Below, piece by piece: positions 25,907-34,608 of a DNA stretch of 64,000 nt; position 1 is the stretch's first letter; every line of letters begins with the position of its first letter. A program made the translations under genes and the position numbers. Origin of the DNA: an uncultured bacterium (GTDB lineage: Bacteria; Verrucomicrobiota; Kiritimatiellia; CAIKKV01); contig CALHRZ010000006.1 of the NCBI GenBank assembly GCA_938038445.1, positions 62,001 to 126,000 of the forward strand. Reading direction: 5' to 3'. The notes beneath the pieces were generated by a model that ran no database searches, was not told the DNA's origin, and saw nothing but the letters and a program-made list of their open reading frames with translations.

Positions 25907-27309
25907 AGCGTCTTTTGCCCCCGTTGCGTCTGGAGCTCCTGTTGAAGCGCTTTCGCCGCCCCCACGGACCCTATGTGCAGTGTGTCGTAGGCCTGCTGCG
26001 CGCTTTGGAACGGGCCGCAACCTTTGTTGTGCCAATCGAGATTGGTATAGATCGGATTCCGACGCCCGGTTTCTTTTTCCCGCCGCGCAATCCAAGAATT
26101 CATCCGGTTTTCCAAAAAGGCGACCACCTCTTTTTCCTCTTCCGCCAGATTCCGGTTCTCTTCGGGATCGCGAATCAGATCGTACAATTCCACCGCAGGC
26201 TTGAAATGAAAATCAGGCTCTAACGCCCGGATCAACTTCCATTGGGGAGTCCGCCAGCCGTGTTTGCGCATCCAGGTGCATTCCGTAATGTAAAACTCGG
26301 CCTGATTTTCAAACGCCTCCCCCCGCATCAGTGGAACCAAACTGCGCCCATCAAATCGAAGGGAGGTTCGAATCCCCATGATCTCCAGAATCGTCGGCAT
26401 CATATCTTTCATTAATACCGTCTCCCCGTGCCGCCGACCGGCCGGCACAACTCCAGGCTGGACCAAGATTAGCGGAATGCGCAGCGTGCAGTCGTAAAGG
26501 CCATGATGGTCAAAATAGCAGTCGTGATCGTAGAGGGTTTCGCCGTGATCGGAATTGATGACCACCAGCGTATCGTCCTCAAGACCCAGGTCGGCAATCG
26601 CCGTCAACAGGTTCTGAATGCATGCATCCATGTAGGCAACCGCACCGTCATACTGGGCAATGATGTAATCCTTGTCCGTACATCCCGGGGGAAACCACGA
26701 AGCAAAGTAATCTGCAAACGGTTTGAAGGCATACACCGGATCGAGGGATCGGTTGTTCTTGTCGAACTCATCGTCCCCGTAAAAAATCCGCTCATACGGT
26801 CGAGGCGGCAGGTAAGGCGAATGGGGATCCATATGCCGTAGAAAGAGGAAAAAAGGCTTCCCTTCCCCCGCCAGCCGTTTCAGTTCCGGTAGAGTGACGG
26901 CGTTCAGATTCTCCGCCTTCGGACTCCGCCCCTTCTCCCATGAACCCCAGCCTTCGTAATCAATGTATTTCTGGAATCCCCGGGACGCCGGATTGCCGCT
27001 GAATCCCACGCAGGTCGTCGCATAGCCTTCCTGTCCCAACACCTCAGCCAGCGTGGTCACATGAGACCCGAGCCCCCCCTTGTGCCGCAGCGCCACAACG
27101 TCCGTCCCGAAGCAGTCCATCCCCGTGAACATCGTCGCGTACCCCGGCGTGGTGGGGATCGATGGGCTAAACACGTTCTCAAAGACCGTCCCCCTTGCCG
27201 CATAACGATCGATGTAGGGGGTGGTCAGGCGGGAATAACCATAGAGGCTCATGTGGTCCGCCCGCAGGCTGTCAATGCCAAAGAGGATCAGGTTGGGTTT
27301 TCTCTTCAT
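25903..27309 (-). CDS. Sulfatase-fold (alkaline phosphatase superfamily) hydrolase with Thr in place of the formylglycine Cys/Ser
   Basis: 468 residues from ATG 27309, GGAG 7 nt upstream; the track extension is ignored. The fold is clear: LFGIDSLRADHMSLYGY, TPYIDRYAARG.VFENVF, HMDPHSPY and NSDHGETLYDH supply metal ligands. However, the maturation motif C/S-x-P-x-R aligns with TTPGYATMFTG (residues 53-63), so Thr53 sits at the catalytic position and Tyr57 replaces the Arg. It cannot be converted to formylglycine. Thr nucleophiles occur in phosphoethanolamine transferases and NPP phosphodiesterases, so a phosphotransfer or phosphodiester role is possible. No signal peptide. It is coupled to the sulfotransferase. 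Confidence 0.85.
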   Translation of the reverse strand: MKRKPNLILFGIDSLRADHMSLYGYSRLTTPYIDRYAARGTVFENVFSPSIPTTPGYATMFTGMDCFGTDVVALRHKGGLGSHVTTLAEVLGQEGYATTCVGFSGNPASRGFQKYIDYEGWGSWEKGRSPKAENLNAVTLPELKRLAGEGKPFFLFLRHMDPHSPYLPPRPYERIFYGDDEFDKNNRSLDPVYAFKPFADYFASWFPPGCTDKDYIIAQYDGAVAYMDACIQNLLTAIADLGLEDDTLVVINSDHGETLYDHDCYFDHHGLYDCTLRIPLILVQPGVVPAGRRHGETVLMKDMMPTILEIMGIRTSLRFDGRSLVPLMRGEAFENQAEFYITECTWMRKHGWRTPQWKLIRALEPDFHFKPAVELYDLIRDPEENRNLAEEEKEVVAFLENRMNSWIARREKETGRRNPIYTNLDWHNKGCGPFQSAQQAYDTLHIGSVGAAKALQQELQTQRGQKTL

Positions 27310-27311
27310 AA

Positions 27312-28385
27312 TTAGGCTCCGTTTTGTGGGTTGGTTTCCGTCAAAAGGACTCGTCGTCCCGTTTCCGCCGATTCGTAACAAGCCAGAGTCATGCGAAGGA
27401 CTGCGGATCCCTCTTCGGCACTCGCGAGAGCCGGCCGTTGACCGTGCAAAAATTCGGCCAGGGGCTTCGCCAGCCCTGCAATGCGTTCCCCGTGATGACG
27501 AACGCCTCGACGAACTTCCACCGTCCAATGCGGATCGCCTTCACGAATCCACCGGAGCGATACACTTCCCTTCATGCGAGGGGTCGCAGCGCTCACCAGA
27601 TCGCCATACTGCTGCACGATCACACCCCGCTCACAAACAAACTCGGTGGTCAGTTCCCCGGCGGGCGCAACGAAGGTGCAGGAAACCTCCGCCAACCGCC
27701 CGTCATCATACCGGAACAGAACAATCCCGTTGTCGTTCCGAATCGCAGGACTCCGAATCGTGGACAGTTCGGCGTAAATACTCGCCGGCTGCCCAAGCAT
27801 CCAATAAATGAAATCTATCGGGTGCGCCGCATCATCCGCAAACAGATCGCGGTTCAGTTCGGGTCGAAGATGCCAGGAGGTCTCAAACCCGGGCCATCGG
27901 TGGGCATTGAGGCAATGGCGGCGACGCACGAGGTAGACCCGCCCCAGTGTCCCTTCTTCCAAGAGCGCCTTCATGCGAAGATTTTGCGGGTCTGCCCGCA
28001 TCTGCCAGACCAACGTGAACGGTACGCCCCCCCGGCGAACGGCCGTCACAATCCGATCCGCTTGTTCCATCGTCAAGGCAAGAGGCTTCTGGAGCAGAAT
28101 CGGCTTGCCCGCCGCTGCCGCCTCTTCCACCAACTCCGCATGGAAGACCGTTTCGGAAGCGATCAGAACGGCTTCCACCTCCGGAAAACGAAGGGCCTCG
28201 GCAGCCGAGCCCACGGTCGCCAGCCCCCAGGGTTGGGCAAATGATCGGGCCCGCTCCCCCTCTCGATCCCAGACCACGCGGGGAATCACTCCCAAAGCGG
28301 GGTTTCGAATCCAACTCTCGCAATAGGCGCGGGCATGGGAATGCGCACATCCAAGCACCGCCAAGCCAACGCGATGACGCCTCAT
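27312..28385 (-). CDS. Gfo/Idh/MocA family oxidoreductase (cluster copy 2)
   Basis: 357 residues. VGLAVLGCAHSHARAYCES in the nucleotide-binding region, PILLQKPLALTMEQADRI (QKP in the place of EKP), and DDAAHPIDFIYWMLG with the candidate catalytic His. It is a different subgroup from the other two copies of the cluster. A single nucleotide separates it from the isomerase-like gene and 2 nt from the sulfatase-fold gene, so the cluster is one transcript. Confidence 0.85.
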   Translation of the reverse strand: MRRHRVGLAVLGCAHSHARAYCESWIRNPALGVIPRVVWDREGERARSFAQPWGLATVGSAAEALRFPEVEAVLIASETVFHAELVEEAAAAGKPILLQKPLALTMEQADRIVTAVRRGGVPFTLVWQMRADPQNLRMKALLEEGTLGRVYLVRRRHCLNAHRWPGFETSWHLRPELNRDLFADDAAHPIDFIYWMLGQPASIYAELSTIRSPAIRNDNGIVLFRYDDGRLAEVSCTFVAPAGELTTEFVCERGVIVQQYGDLVSAATPRMKGSVSLRWIREGDPHWTVEVRRGVRHHGERIAGLAKPLAEFLHGQRPALASAEEGSAVLRMTLACYESAETGRRVLLTETNPQNGA

Positions 28386-28386
28386 G

Positions 28387-29187
28387 TCATCGAGCTCCCA
28401 ACGCCTTCAGACAGGCGTTCATATAGCCATAACTTTCCGCCGCAATCACCGCGCGCGTCGTCAAATCACAAGCCCCCGCACCGATCACCTCGAGACAGAC
28501 AGGACCCCGATAACCACCCTCGACCATCGCCCGGAAATACCCCGGCAGATTAATGTCCCCCCGCCCGCAAGCCTGGTCCCGCGCATCCCCGGGAGTCGGC
28601 CCCCGCCCTTTACAATCGCGAATATGAATATGGCGCACCCGGCTCAGCACTTTGGGAAGGGCATCCTCCGGGTTTTCCCCCGCCCGAAAAATGTGGCTCG
28701 GGTCCATGTCAATCCCAAACCCGGGAGAGGAAATTCGAGCCATGGCGCGAAGCGTGGTGTCGGTATTGTAAATGCATGCCCCCACATGGGCCTTGACACA
28801 GAGCGAAACGCCGGTCGCCGCCGCTTCATCGGCCATCTGCGCCAGAAGGTCCGTCTGGCGGAAAAAATCCTCTTCCCTTCCGGATTTTCCACCCGGGCCG
28901 ACGTTGACCACAGGAATTCCCAACGCGCGAGCCGCCGCAAAAGCCGGACGCAGCCGCTGCGGGTCGAGCGCCGCCACTTCCATGCTCAGCAGTTTCAAAC
29001 GGCGCTGCTCCGCCTTCGCGCGAATAAGGTTCGCCTGCTCTTGCCACCGATCCAACTCGAGATGCTCGCACATCCCCTTGATCGCCGACAGCTCAACCCC
29101 GTCGTAACCACACGCAGCGATGACCGCCAACGCCGTGTCCAGATCCTGGTTCTGAAAGAGAACGGTATTAACGCCCAGTTCGATCAT
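28387..29187 (-). CDS. Sugar phosphate isomerase/epimerase-like TIM-barrel protein
   Basis: 266 residues from ATG 29187, AAAGGAGCGCGAGG upstream. Metal ligands are likely the Glu of DGVELSAI, the Asp/His pair of IDMDPSHIF and the His of HIHIRDCKGRG, with the final Glu in CLEVIGAGA. Family members isomerise or epimerise sugars, and in known glycoside-cleaving clusters (DgpB/DgpC with the Gfo/Idh/MocA-family DgpA) they eliminate or hydrate 3-keto glycosides. Here it is tightly linked to three Gfo/Idh/MocA genes, so such a role is reasonable inference. Confidence 0.85.
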   Translation of the reverse strand: MIELGVNTVLFQNQDLDTALAVIAACGYDGVELSAIKGMCEHLELDRWQEQANLIRAKAEQRRLKLLSMEVAALDPQRLRPAFAAARALGIPVVNVGPGGKSGREEDFFRQTDLLAQMADEAAATGVSLCVKAHVGACIYNTDTTLRAMARISSPGFGIDMDPSHIFRAGENPEDALPKVLSRVRHIHIRDCKGRGPTPGDARDQACGRGDINLPGYFRAMVEGGYRGPVCLEVIGAGACDLTTRAVIAAESYGYMNACLKALGAR

Positions 29188-29204
29188 CCTCGCGCTCCTT
29201 TCCC

Positions 29205-30335
29205 TCAAATCCGTTCCCGAAGTGGATCACCCTTGAGCGGCGGAAGAGGCACCGGCCGAACCAATTGGCCACCGGCCTCGTAGCTTTCGACCGCCGCCTG
29301 AATAACTTCAAGGGTCGCCAGCGCATCCCGCCCCGACGCCCGCAGGTGTTCCAAGGGAACACCATTCGAAACATCCTCCAAAAAGGCATGAATCCGACGG
29401 GGAAACGTCGCGCCAAACTCCCGAATGCCCGTCTCCAACACCTCTGGCTTCGGGCTCTCCCCCAACCCGTACTTCTCGCCCGGCTTCGGCGCCGGCCAGA
29501 AGGTGAGCCGCTCAATGCAATTCTCGATGCAGAAGGTTCCGCGACTCCCCGCCACCTCGCAACTCCACCACCCTCCCAACCCCCATACGGCGTCCCCTCG
29601 ATGGCTGATCAGATAACCAATCGCCCCGTTGGAAAACCGGACGTGCACACTGTTGACGGAAAGCAGGAGATCCCCTTTGTTCGCTCGAAAGCCAGGGGTC
29701 CGGCAAAAGGCCTGTACATGAGTAATGTCGCCACAGAAATACCGCATCACGCTGAAGGGATGTGTCAAAAACGCTTTCAGATGGGCATACGGTTGATTGA
29801 AGCGAGGGGACGGATTGAACGCGTAGGTCGCTTCGCCCCCCTGAAACCCCATTTTGAACAGGATATAGATCAACTCCCCTACCGCTCCGTCGCTCATGTA
29901 TTGCCGCGCCCGTTCCGCTGTCGGGGTGAAATAGTGGTTCAGATTGCAACCCAGATAACGTTGCTTCTCCGCCGCAAAACGGACCATTTCGCGCGCTTCC
30001 CGAATGTCGCTGGAAAGAGGCTTTTCACACAAAACGTGCTTGCCGGCCGCTAGCGCCTCCATCGTGGGCTCAAAATGCCACGAGCCGTTTTCATAGCCCC
30101 CTGTAGTCACATCCACCACGTCCAGGTCCAAGTCCCTCAACATCTCGCTCAGCCGATAATAGCCTTTTACCCCGTAATCCCGGGCCGCTTGATCGGCTTT
30201 TTCTTTCACTACATCGCATACGCCGCACAGTAGGGCAAGCGGATCGGCTTTGAGCGCCTTCGCATGGGTGTTTCCTATGCCGCCCATCCCCACGACTCCC
30301 ACCCGGAGAGGTTTGTTGTCCGTATCCACGCGCAT
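29205..30335 (-). CDS. Gfo/Idh/MocA family oxidoreductase (cluster copy 3)
   Basis: 376 residues from ATG 30335, with GGAAAGGACGGCG upstream; the track's start at 30413 would leave no room for a promoter. VGVVGMGGIGNTHAKAL, HVLCEKPLSSDIREARE, NLNHYFTPTAERA and FLTHPFSVMRYF. Closely related to 24150-25142 but with extra segments. It is the first gene of the six-gene cluster and faces the araC gene across about 110 bases. Confidence 0.88.
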   Translation of the reverse strand: MRVDTDNKPLRVGVVGMGGIGNTHAKALKADPLALLCGVCDVVKEKADQAARDYGVKGYYRLSEMLRDLDLDVVDVTTGGYENGSWHFEPTMEALAAGKHVLCEKPLSSDIREAREMVRFAAEKQRYLGCNLNHYFTPTAERARQYMSDGAVGELIYILFKMGFQGGEATYAFNPSPRFNQPYAHLKAFLTHPFSVMRYFCGDITHVQAFCRTPGFRANKGDLLLSVNSVHVRFSNGAIGYLISHRGDAVWGLGGWWSCEVAGSRGTFCIENCIERLTFWPAPKPGEKYGLGESPKPEVLETGIREFGATFPRRIHAFLEDVSNGVPLEHLRASGRDALATLEVIQAAVESYEAGGQLVRPVPLPPLKGDPLRERI

Positions 30336-30445
30336 CGCCGTCCTTTCCAAACTCGGGTTTCTGAATTCGATGGAATCAATCCTATCCCGATCCAAGGGGG
30401 AATACCTTGACAATCATTTCATTATTTAGCACTTTTTTTTCATCC

Positions 30446-31327
30446 ATGAAAACCATCCCGGCCAAAGCGGTGTTCTCCGATCCCCGCTTTCCGCTGGCCG
30501 TTCGCCGCCACGATTCTCATGAACCGACGGAGCTTCACAGCCATGACTTCCATGAACTCGTCGTCATTCTGGCGGGCCGTGGCCGCCACTTGACCGAACG
30601 AGGAGACTATCCGATCACCGCGGGCGACGTCTTCCTCATCCGTGGCGAAATGGCCCACGGGTACGCCGATACCAAGGGCATGACGTTGGTCAACATCTTC
30701 TTCGACCCCCGTCGCCTTCGCCTCCCTATCCAGGCCATGGCTGAAGTGCCCGGCTATCAAGCGCTCTTCCGGGTGGAGCCTCGCCTGCGCCACGTCCGCC
30801 GCATCCCCCCGCGTCTCCATCTCCCACCCCACGATCTGGCTCGAGCCGCCGCAATGATCGCGGAACTCTCTTCGGAACTCGAAAAGCGCAACCCCGGCTA
30901 CCGTTTTGCGACAATGGCGGAATTGATGCGCCTTCTCCTCTTTCTCGCCCGCCGTTATTTCCGTTCCGGAGGTTCGGAACGACAACCTCTCCAACCCATC
31001 AGTGAACTCCTTAGCTACATCGAAGCGCATTACCCGGACCGTATCACCTTGGCCGACCTCTGCCGCCGGGCCGGCATGTCCAATGCCACGCTCAACCGAG
31101 CCTTCCATGCGATCATGGGATGCCCACCCCTGGAACATGTAATTCGCGTCCGCCTTGCCCACGCCGCTGAACTGCTCCGGCAACCCAGCATCCGAATCAC
31201 CGAGGCCGCCTTCGAGTGCGGCTTCTCCGATGCCAACTACTTCGCCCGTCAATTCCGATGCCGCATGGGAATGTCCCCCCGAGCCTGGCGTCAACTCCAT
31301 CAATCCTCATCCGGCCGGCGGCCGTAA
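30446..31327 (+). CDS. AraC-family transcriptional regulator
   Basis: 293 residues from ATG 30446. The track's TTG 30407 is the first base of a TTGACA that may be a promoter element. N-terminal cupin effector domain (LHSHDFHELVVILAGRGRHLTERG, GDVFLIRGEMAHGY); C-terminal two-helix-turn-helix domain (ADLCRRAGMSNATLNRAF, RITEAAFECGFSDANYFARQF). AraC-type regulators of this class sense sugars and usually control the adjacent operon. It is divergent from the six-gene cluster, so it probably regulates that cluster. No Shine-Dalgarno before the ATG. Confidence 0.92.
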   Translation: MKTIPAKAVFSDPRFPLAVRRHDSHEPTELHSHDFHELVVILAGRGRHLTERGDYPITAGDVFLIRGEMAHGYADTKGMTLVNIFFDPRRLRLPIQAMAEVPGYQALFRVEPRLRHVRRIPPRLHLPPHDLARAAAMIAELSSELEKRNPGYRFATMAELMRLLLFLARRYFRSGGSERQPLQPISELLSYIEAHYPDRITLADLCRRAGMSNATLNRAFHAIMGCPPLEHVIRVRLAHAAELLRQPSIRITEAAFECGFSDANYFARQFRCRMGMSPRAWRQLHQSSSGRRP

Positions 31328-32883
31328 GAAGGCTCCTGCTCCCCCAACCGCAGCCAGAGCGTCAGCGCCGTGCCCGCCTGCCCGAACCGGGGAATCTCGC
31401 CCGCCAACCGATATCGGCTTCTCAAAGCTTCTTCCAATTTCCGCCGATCCTCTGAGGAAAGTTCGGCGATCTCCGGCGCCGCGATGGCCAGCCCATAGCC
31501 GCTGAACGCCGCCACTGGGGCCGGCCCTTCTCGCAACAACCGCTCCAACCCCGCAGGCGTCAGAACACGCCGTACAGCCGCCTCCGATTCCTTCAAACCG
31601 GGAAAGATACAAAAGGGCCCCAATTCCAAACCCGCAGGAACCGTTCGCCGGGATTCGACCGCCAGATAAAGATCCTGCGTCAACAACATAGTCCCTCCCG
31701 GATCCAAACGCTCGACGGCCCTCGCGGCTTCCCGTAACACCGCAAGCGGCGGCCGATCCTTCATTCGCCACCAGATCCGGTCGCGCTCCCGCACCATCCA
31801 TTCCTGATTCAATGGAGAGGAGATCGCCGCCAAAAGCGCTGCGGCCAGCACAATCGGCCGGAGATATGCCCTCCACGAGGCGAAGGATGCGGCCAATGCG
31901 GCGGCCAACGCCGCCGCGAGGGGAAAAACGGGGACCTGATAGTCATCGTATGGAAATGGAGCCATCGCATGAATCACCGTCATGCCCGCGACCGAAAGCC
32001 CAACAACCATCCTGCACGGATCAAGCGCCTCCTCCCCCCGCCTGGCCTCCTTCCGGAGCACCCACCAGGCCGAGCCGCCCAGCAGAAGGACAAGATAAAA
32101 CGACTGAACCACCCGGCTCGCAAACCCGGCCTTCAAAAGCAGAGACGCTCCCACGCCGCCCGTCACGCGGCCGGCATGATACGCAAACAGGCCAAACCGG
32201 AATCCCTCCGGCGCCGCAAGATAAAAGGGAATAAACAGCGCACCCGCGCCCACCGCCACCCCAAGACAACCCGCGCGAAACGCCCCGCCATATTCCCGCC
32301 GCTTCCAAAACAAAACCGCCAAAGCAGCCCCAACGGCCGCCACCGCCGACAACCGCACCGCAGCCGCGGCCGTCAGAAAAAAAAGCGCCGCAAACGCGCG
32401 AAACGCCCGCCGCGGCTCCACGGGACGAGGAAAAACAGCAACACCTCCCGTGAGCAACAGACCGCAAAGCGCATACGTTTTGACAACCGACATGAAATAC
32501 GCCTGAACCGGATTGAGCAGCGCCAGGCAGAACGTGGCAAAGGCGGCCGCCGAGGCCGCGGAAGAATCCTTCGACAACCGCGCGGCCAGACGGGCCGACA
32601 GAAGAGTCGCCGCCCCCCCAAGCAAAGCGGTGACCACTCGCCCACCGGTCACACCCCACTGATCGACAACGGGTACAAACAAGGAATAAACGAACGGCCA
32701 GAGAGGCCCCTGGGTAAAGGCAAAATCCCGGTAGGGCCAAAACCCCTTTCGCACCAGATTCGCCGCGTAGAGATACCACCCCTCATCCTGATTCAAATCA
32801 CCCCAGAGAAGATGGAAAAACACCAGCCCAACTCCGGCCAAACCGGCGGCCAACCACCCTCCCCGTTCTCGAAGGGACGCCAT
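31300..32883 (-). CDS. Polytopic membrane protein, ArnT/GT39-like glycosyltransferase
   Basis: 527 residues from ATG 32883 (GGGAGGTGTC just upstream; the track start at 32958 reaches into pyrE). About ten hydrophobic segments. The first periplasmic loop has DLNQDEGWYLYAANLVRKG, where the acidic pair in the DxD/DE position is typical of lipid-linked-sugar transferases of the GT39/GT83 fold. It probably transfers a sugar from a polyprenyl carrier to an envelope glycan. Convergent with araC, 28-base overlap of the ends. Confidence 0.7.
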   Translation of the reverse strand: MASLRERGGWLAAGLAGVGLVFFHLLWGDLNQDEGWYLYAANLVRKGFWPYRDFAFTQGPLWPFVYSLFVPVVDQWGVTGGRVVTALLGGAATLLSARLAARLSKDSSAASAAAFATFCLALLNPVQAYFMSVVKTYALCGLLLTGGVAVFPRPVEPRRAFRAFAALFFLTAAAAVRLSAVAAVGAALAVLFWKRREYGGAFRAGCLGVAVGAGALFIPFYLAAPEGFRFGLFAYHAGRVTGGVGASLLLKAGFASRVVQSFYLVLLLGGSAWWVLRKEARRGEEALDPCRMVVGLSVAGMTVIHAMAPFPYDDYQVPVFPLAAALAAALAASFASWRAYLRPIVLAAALLAAISSPLNQEWMVRERDRIWWRMKDRPPLAVLREAARAVERLDPGGTMLLTQDLYLAVESRRTVPAGLELGPFCIFPGLKESEAAVRRVLTPAGLERLLREGPAPVAAFSGYGLAIAAPEIAELSSEDRRKLEEALRSRYRLAGEIPRFGQAGTALTLWLRLGEQEPSYGRRPDED

Positions 32884-32909
32884 GACACCTCCCTCGCGCA
32901 CCTGAACAA

Positions 32910-33485
32910 TCAAGAGCCCGGATGGGTCAGCGGAATTCCCTGCCGGCAAAGCGGACAAGCCTCCGGGGAATACGTCACGGGCGCCATCGCCAACAACCGA
33001 AACAGCGGAACATCGAGCATCGCCTGCCCCGCGCTTCGGTCCACCAAGACCGCCGCCGCCATCACAATGCCCCCCGCCTGCCGAACAATCGCAATGGTTT
33101 CCTGGACCCTTCCCCCCCGCGTCACAACGTCCTCGGCCACGAGATACCGTCGGCCCGATGCAATGCGAAATCCCCGACGCAACACCAGCGTCTGGTTTTC
33201 CTTTTCTGCAAAAATAAAGGGTCGTTTCAAGGCGCGTGCCACCTCGTGCCCAACGACGAGCCCGCCCAGCGCCGGAGCAATCACCTCCTCCACCGAATCG
33301 GCGCCCAGTTGTCCGACAACTTGTTCCGCAAGGGCACGGCCCATCCGCTCCGCCACTTCCGGATCACGCAACACGAGGGCGCATTGAAAGTAATGGGGAC
33401 TATGCAATTTACTGCGCAGCTCAAAATGGCCTTCGAGCAAAGCCCCGGAATCGCGAAATTGTTGCAGAACCTGGCGGTCGTTCAT
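32910..33485 (-). CDS. pyrE: Orotate phosphoribosyltransferase
   Basis: 191 residues. LRSKLHSPHYFQCALVL and the PRPP-binding motif YLVAEDVVTRGG mark PyrE. It joins orotate and PRPP to orotidine-5-phosphate in pyrimidine synthesis. It has a good GGAGG at about 33490. No other pyr gene is near. It lies between an envelope glycosyltransferase gene and a heptosyltransferase-like gene, probably by chance. Confidence 0.93.
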   Translation of the reverse strand: MNDRQVLQQFRDSGALLEGHFELRSKLHSPHYFQCALVLRDPEVAERMGRALAEQVVGQLGADSVEEVIAPALGGLVVGHEVARALKRPFIFAEKENQTLVLRRGFRIASGRRYLVAEDVVTRGGRVQETIAIVRQAGGIVMAAAVLVDRSAGQAMLDVPLFRLLAMAPVTYSPEACPLCRQGIPLTHPGS

Positions 33486-33568
33486 GGGGGAGAACCTCCA
33501 ATCTCCTTGGAAAAACTACCTGCGGATAAGCGGAAAAGCAAGGACAGAACCGTAACACGAGAAATCTG

Positions 33569-34603
33569 TCACGCGCCCGAAGAGAGGAGGCGGACAACGG
33601 CGTCCACAACCTCTTCGGGCTCAATCCCCACCAGACAGGGCGGGGCGTCCTCTTCCAGCCGACACGTCCGCTGAAAACATGGCCGACACGAAAGCCCCTC
33701 TCGGCTCACCACAACAGCCCGCGTGCCAAAAGGACCCGTGCGTTGGGGATCGGTCGGCCCAAAGGCCGCCACCACCGGAACCCCAAGCGCCGCCGCCATG
33801 TGCATTGGCCCTGTATCGCTGGAAATCATCAAATCCATCTGTCCCAAAAGCGACCCCAATTCCGGAAGCGTAACGGCCCCCGCCCAATTAAACGCCATGG
33901 GCTGAAGAGAGGACACAACCCCTTCGTAGAGCGTCCGATCCTGCGCCCCCCCGATGAGATGAAAGGAACCGCCCACCTTCCGTCCTAAGGCGGTCAGAAC
34001 GGCAGTCAGATGCCGTAAGGGCCAATTTTTGCTGGACCAACGCGTCAAAGGCGAAACGGCAATCCGAGGGCGGAACGCATCCGCCGGAACAGAAAGGGGT
34101 GGAAACCGGAACGGATGAATCGGCCGACCGTCTCCCCGTTCCGTCCCCATCGCTTCGCAGAAATCTAGACACGCTTCCACGGCATGACGGGCCCGCGTCG
34201 CCGGCCGCGCGGCAAGCCGCGAATAGAACAGGCGCGTGCCTTCCCGAGCAAAGGAAGGACCAAGCCGGATGTTGCCGCGGGCCAGCATCGCCACCAAAGC
34301 GCTCTTCAGCAACCCCTGAAAATCGAGAATGGCATCGTACCGTTCCCCTCGAAGGGCTCGAAAAAAAGGAACAATGCGCGAACGAAGGTGCCGGCGAGGA
34401 AACATAAGGACTCGCCGAACTCCGCCGAAACAGGCGACCAGATCCGCATATTCAGGCTGGGTTACCCAATCCACCCTCGCGTCCAAATCCTTCTGAATCC
34501 GCTGCACGGCAGGCAATGCATGAAAAAGATCGCCGAGCGAACTCAGCTTGATCACCAAAAGCCGGGGTCCGGCACTCTCCGAAGCCGTCCCGAGAGTGTC
34601 CAT
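33569..34603 (-). CDS. ADP-heptose:LPS heptosyltransferase-like (GT9)
   Basis: 344 residues. GT9 start LLVIKLSSLGDLFHALPAVQRI, then a second Rossmann half with ISSDTGPMHMAAALGVPVVAAFGPTDP, the nucleotide-sugar binding region. WaaC/WaaF relatives add heptose to the lipopolysaccharide inner core, so the cell is likely a Gram-negative with LPS. It follows nifS by 5 nt, so it is in that transcript. Confidence 0.9.
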   Translation of the reverse strand: MDTLGTASESAGPRLLVIKLSSLGDLFHALPAVQRIQKDLDARVDWVTQPEYADLVACFGGVRRVLMFPRRHLRSRIVPFFRALRGERYDAILDFQGLLKSALVAMLARGNIRLGPSFAREGTRLFYSRLAARPATRARHAVEACLDFCEAMGTERGDGRPIHPFRFPPLSVPADAFRPRIAVSPLTRWSSKNWPLRHLTAVLTALGRKVGGSFHLIGGAQDRTLYEGVVSSLQPMAFNWAGAVTLPELGSLLGQMDLMISSDTGPMHMAAALGVPVVAAFGPTDPQRTGPFGTRAVVVSREGLSCRPCFQRTCRLEEDAPPCLVGIEPEEVVDAVVRLLSSGA

Positions 34604-34608
34604 ATCGG

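Noticed and set aside
30407-30445. TTG start for the araC gene
   Set aside because: The TTG is part of TTGACA, and the following codons are low-complexity and not family-like. I did not list a promoter because no good -10 was found.
31969-33387. 472-aa plus-strand ORF
   Set aside because: It lies opposite the glycosyltransferase and pyrE genes, is Arg/Pro/Gln-rich with no motif, and is a shadow of GC-rich codon use.
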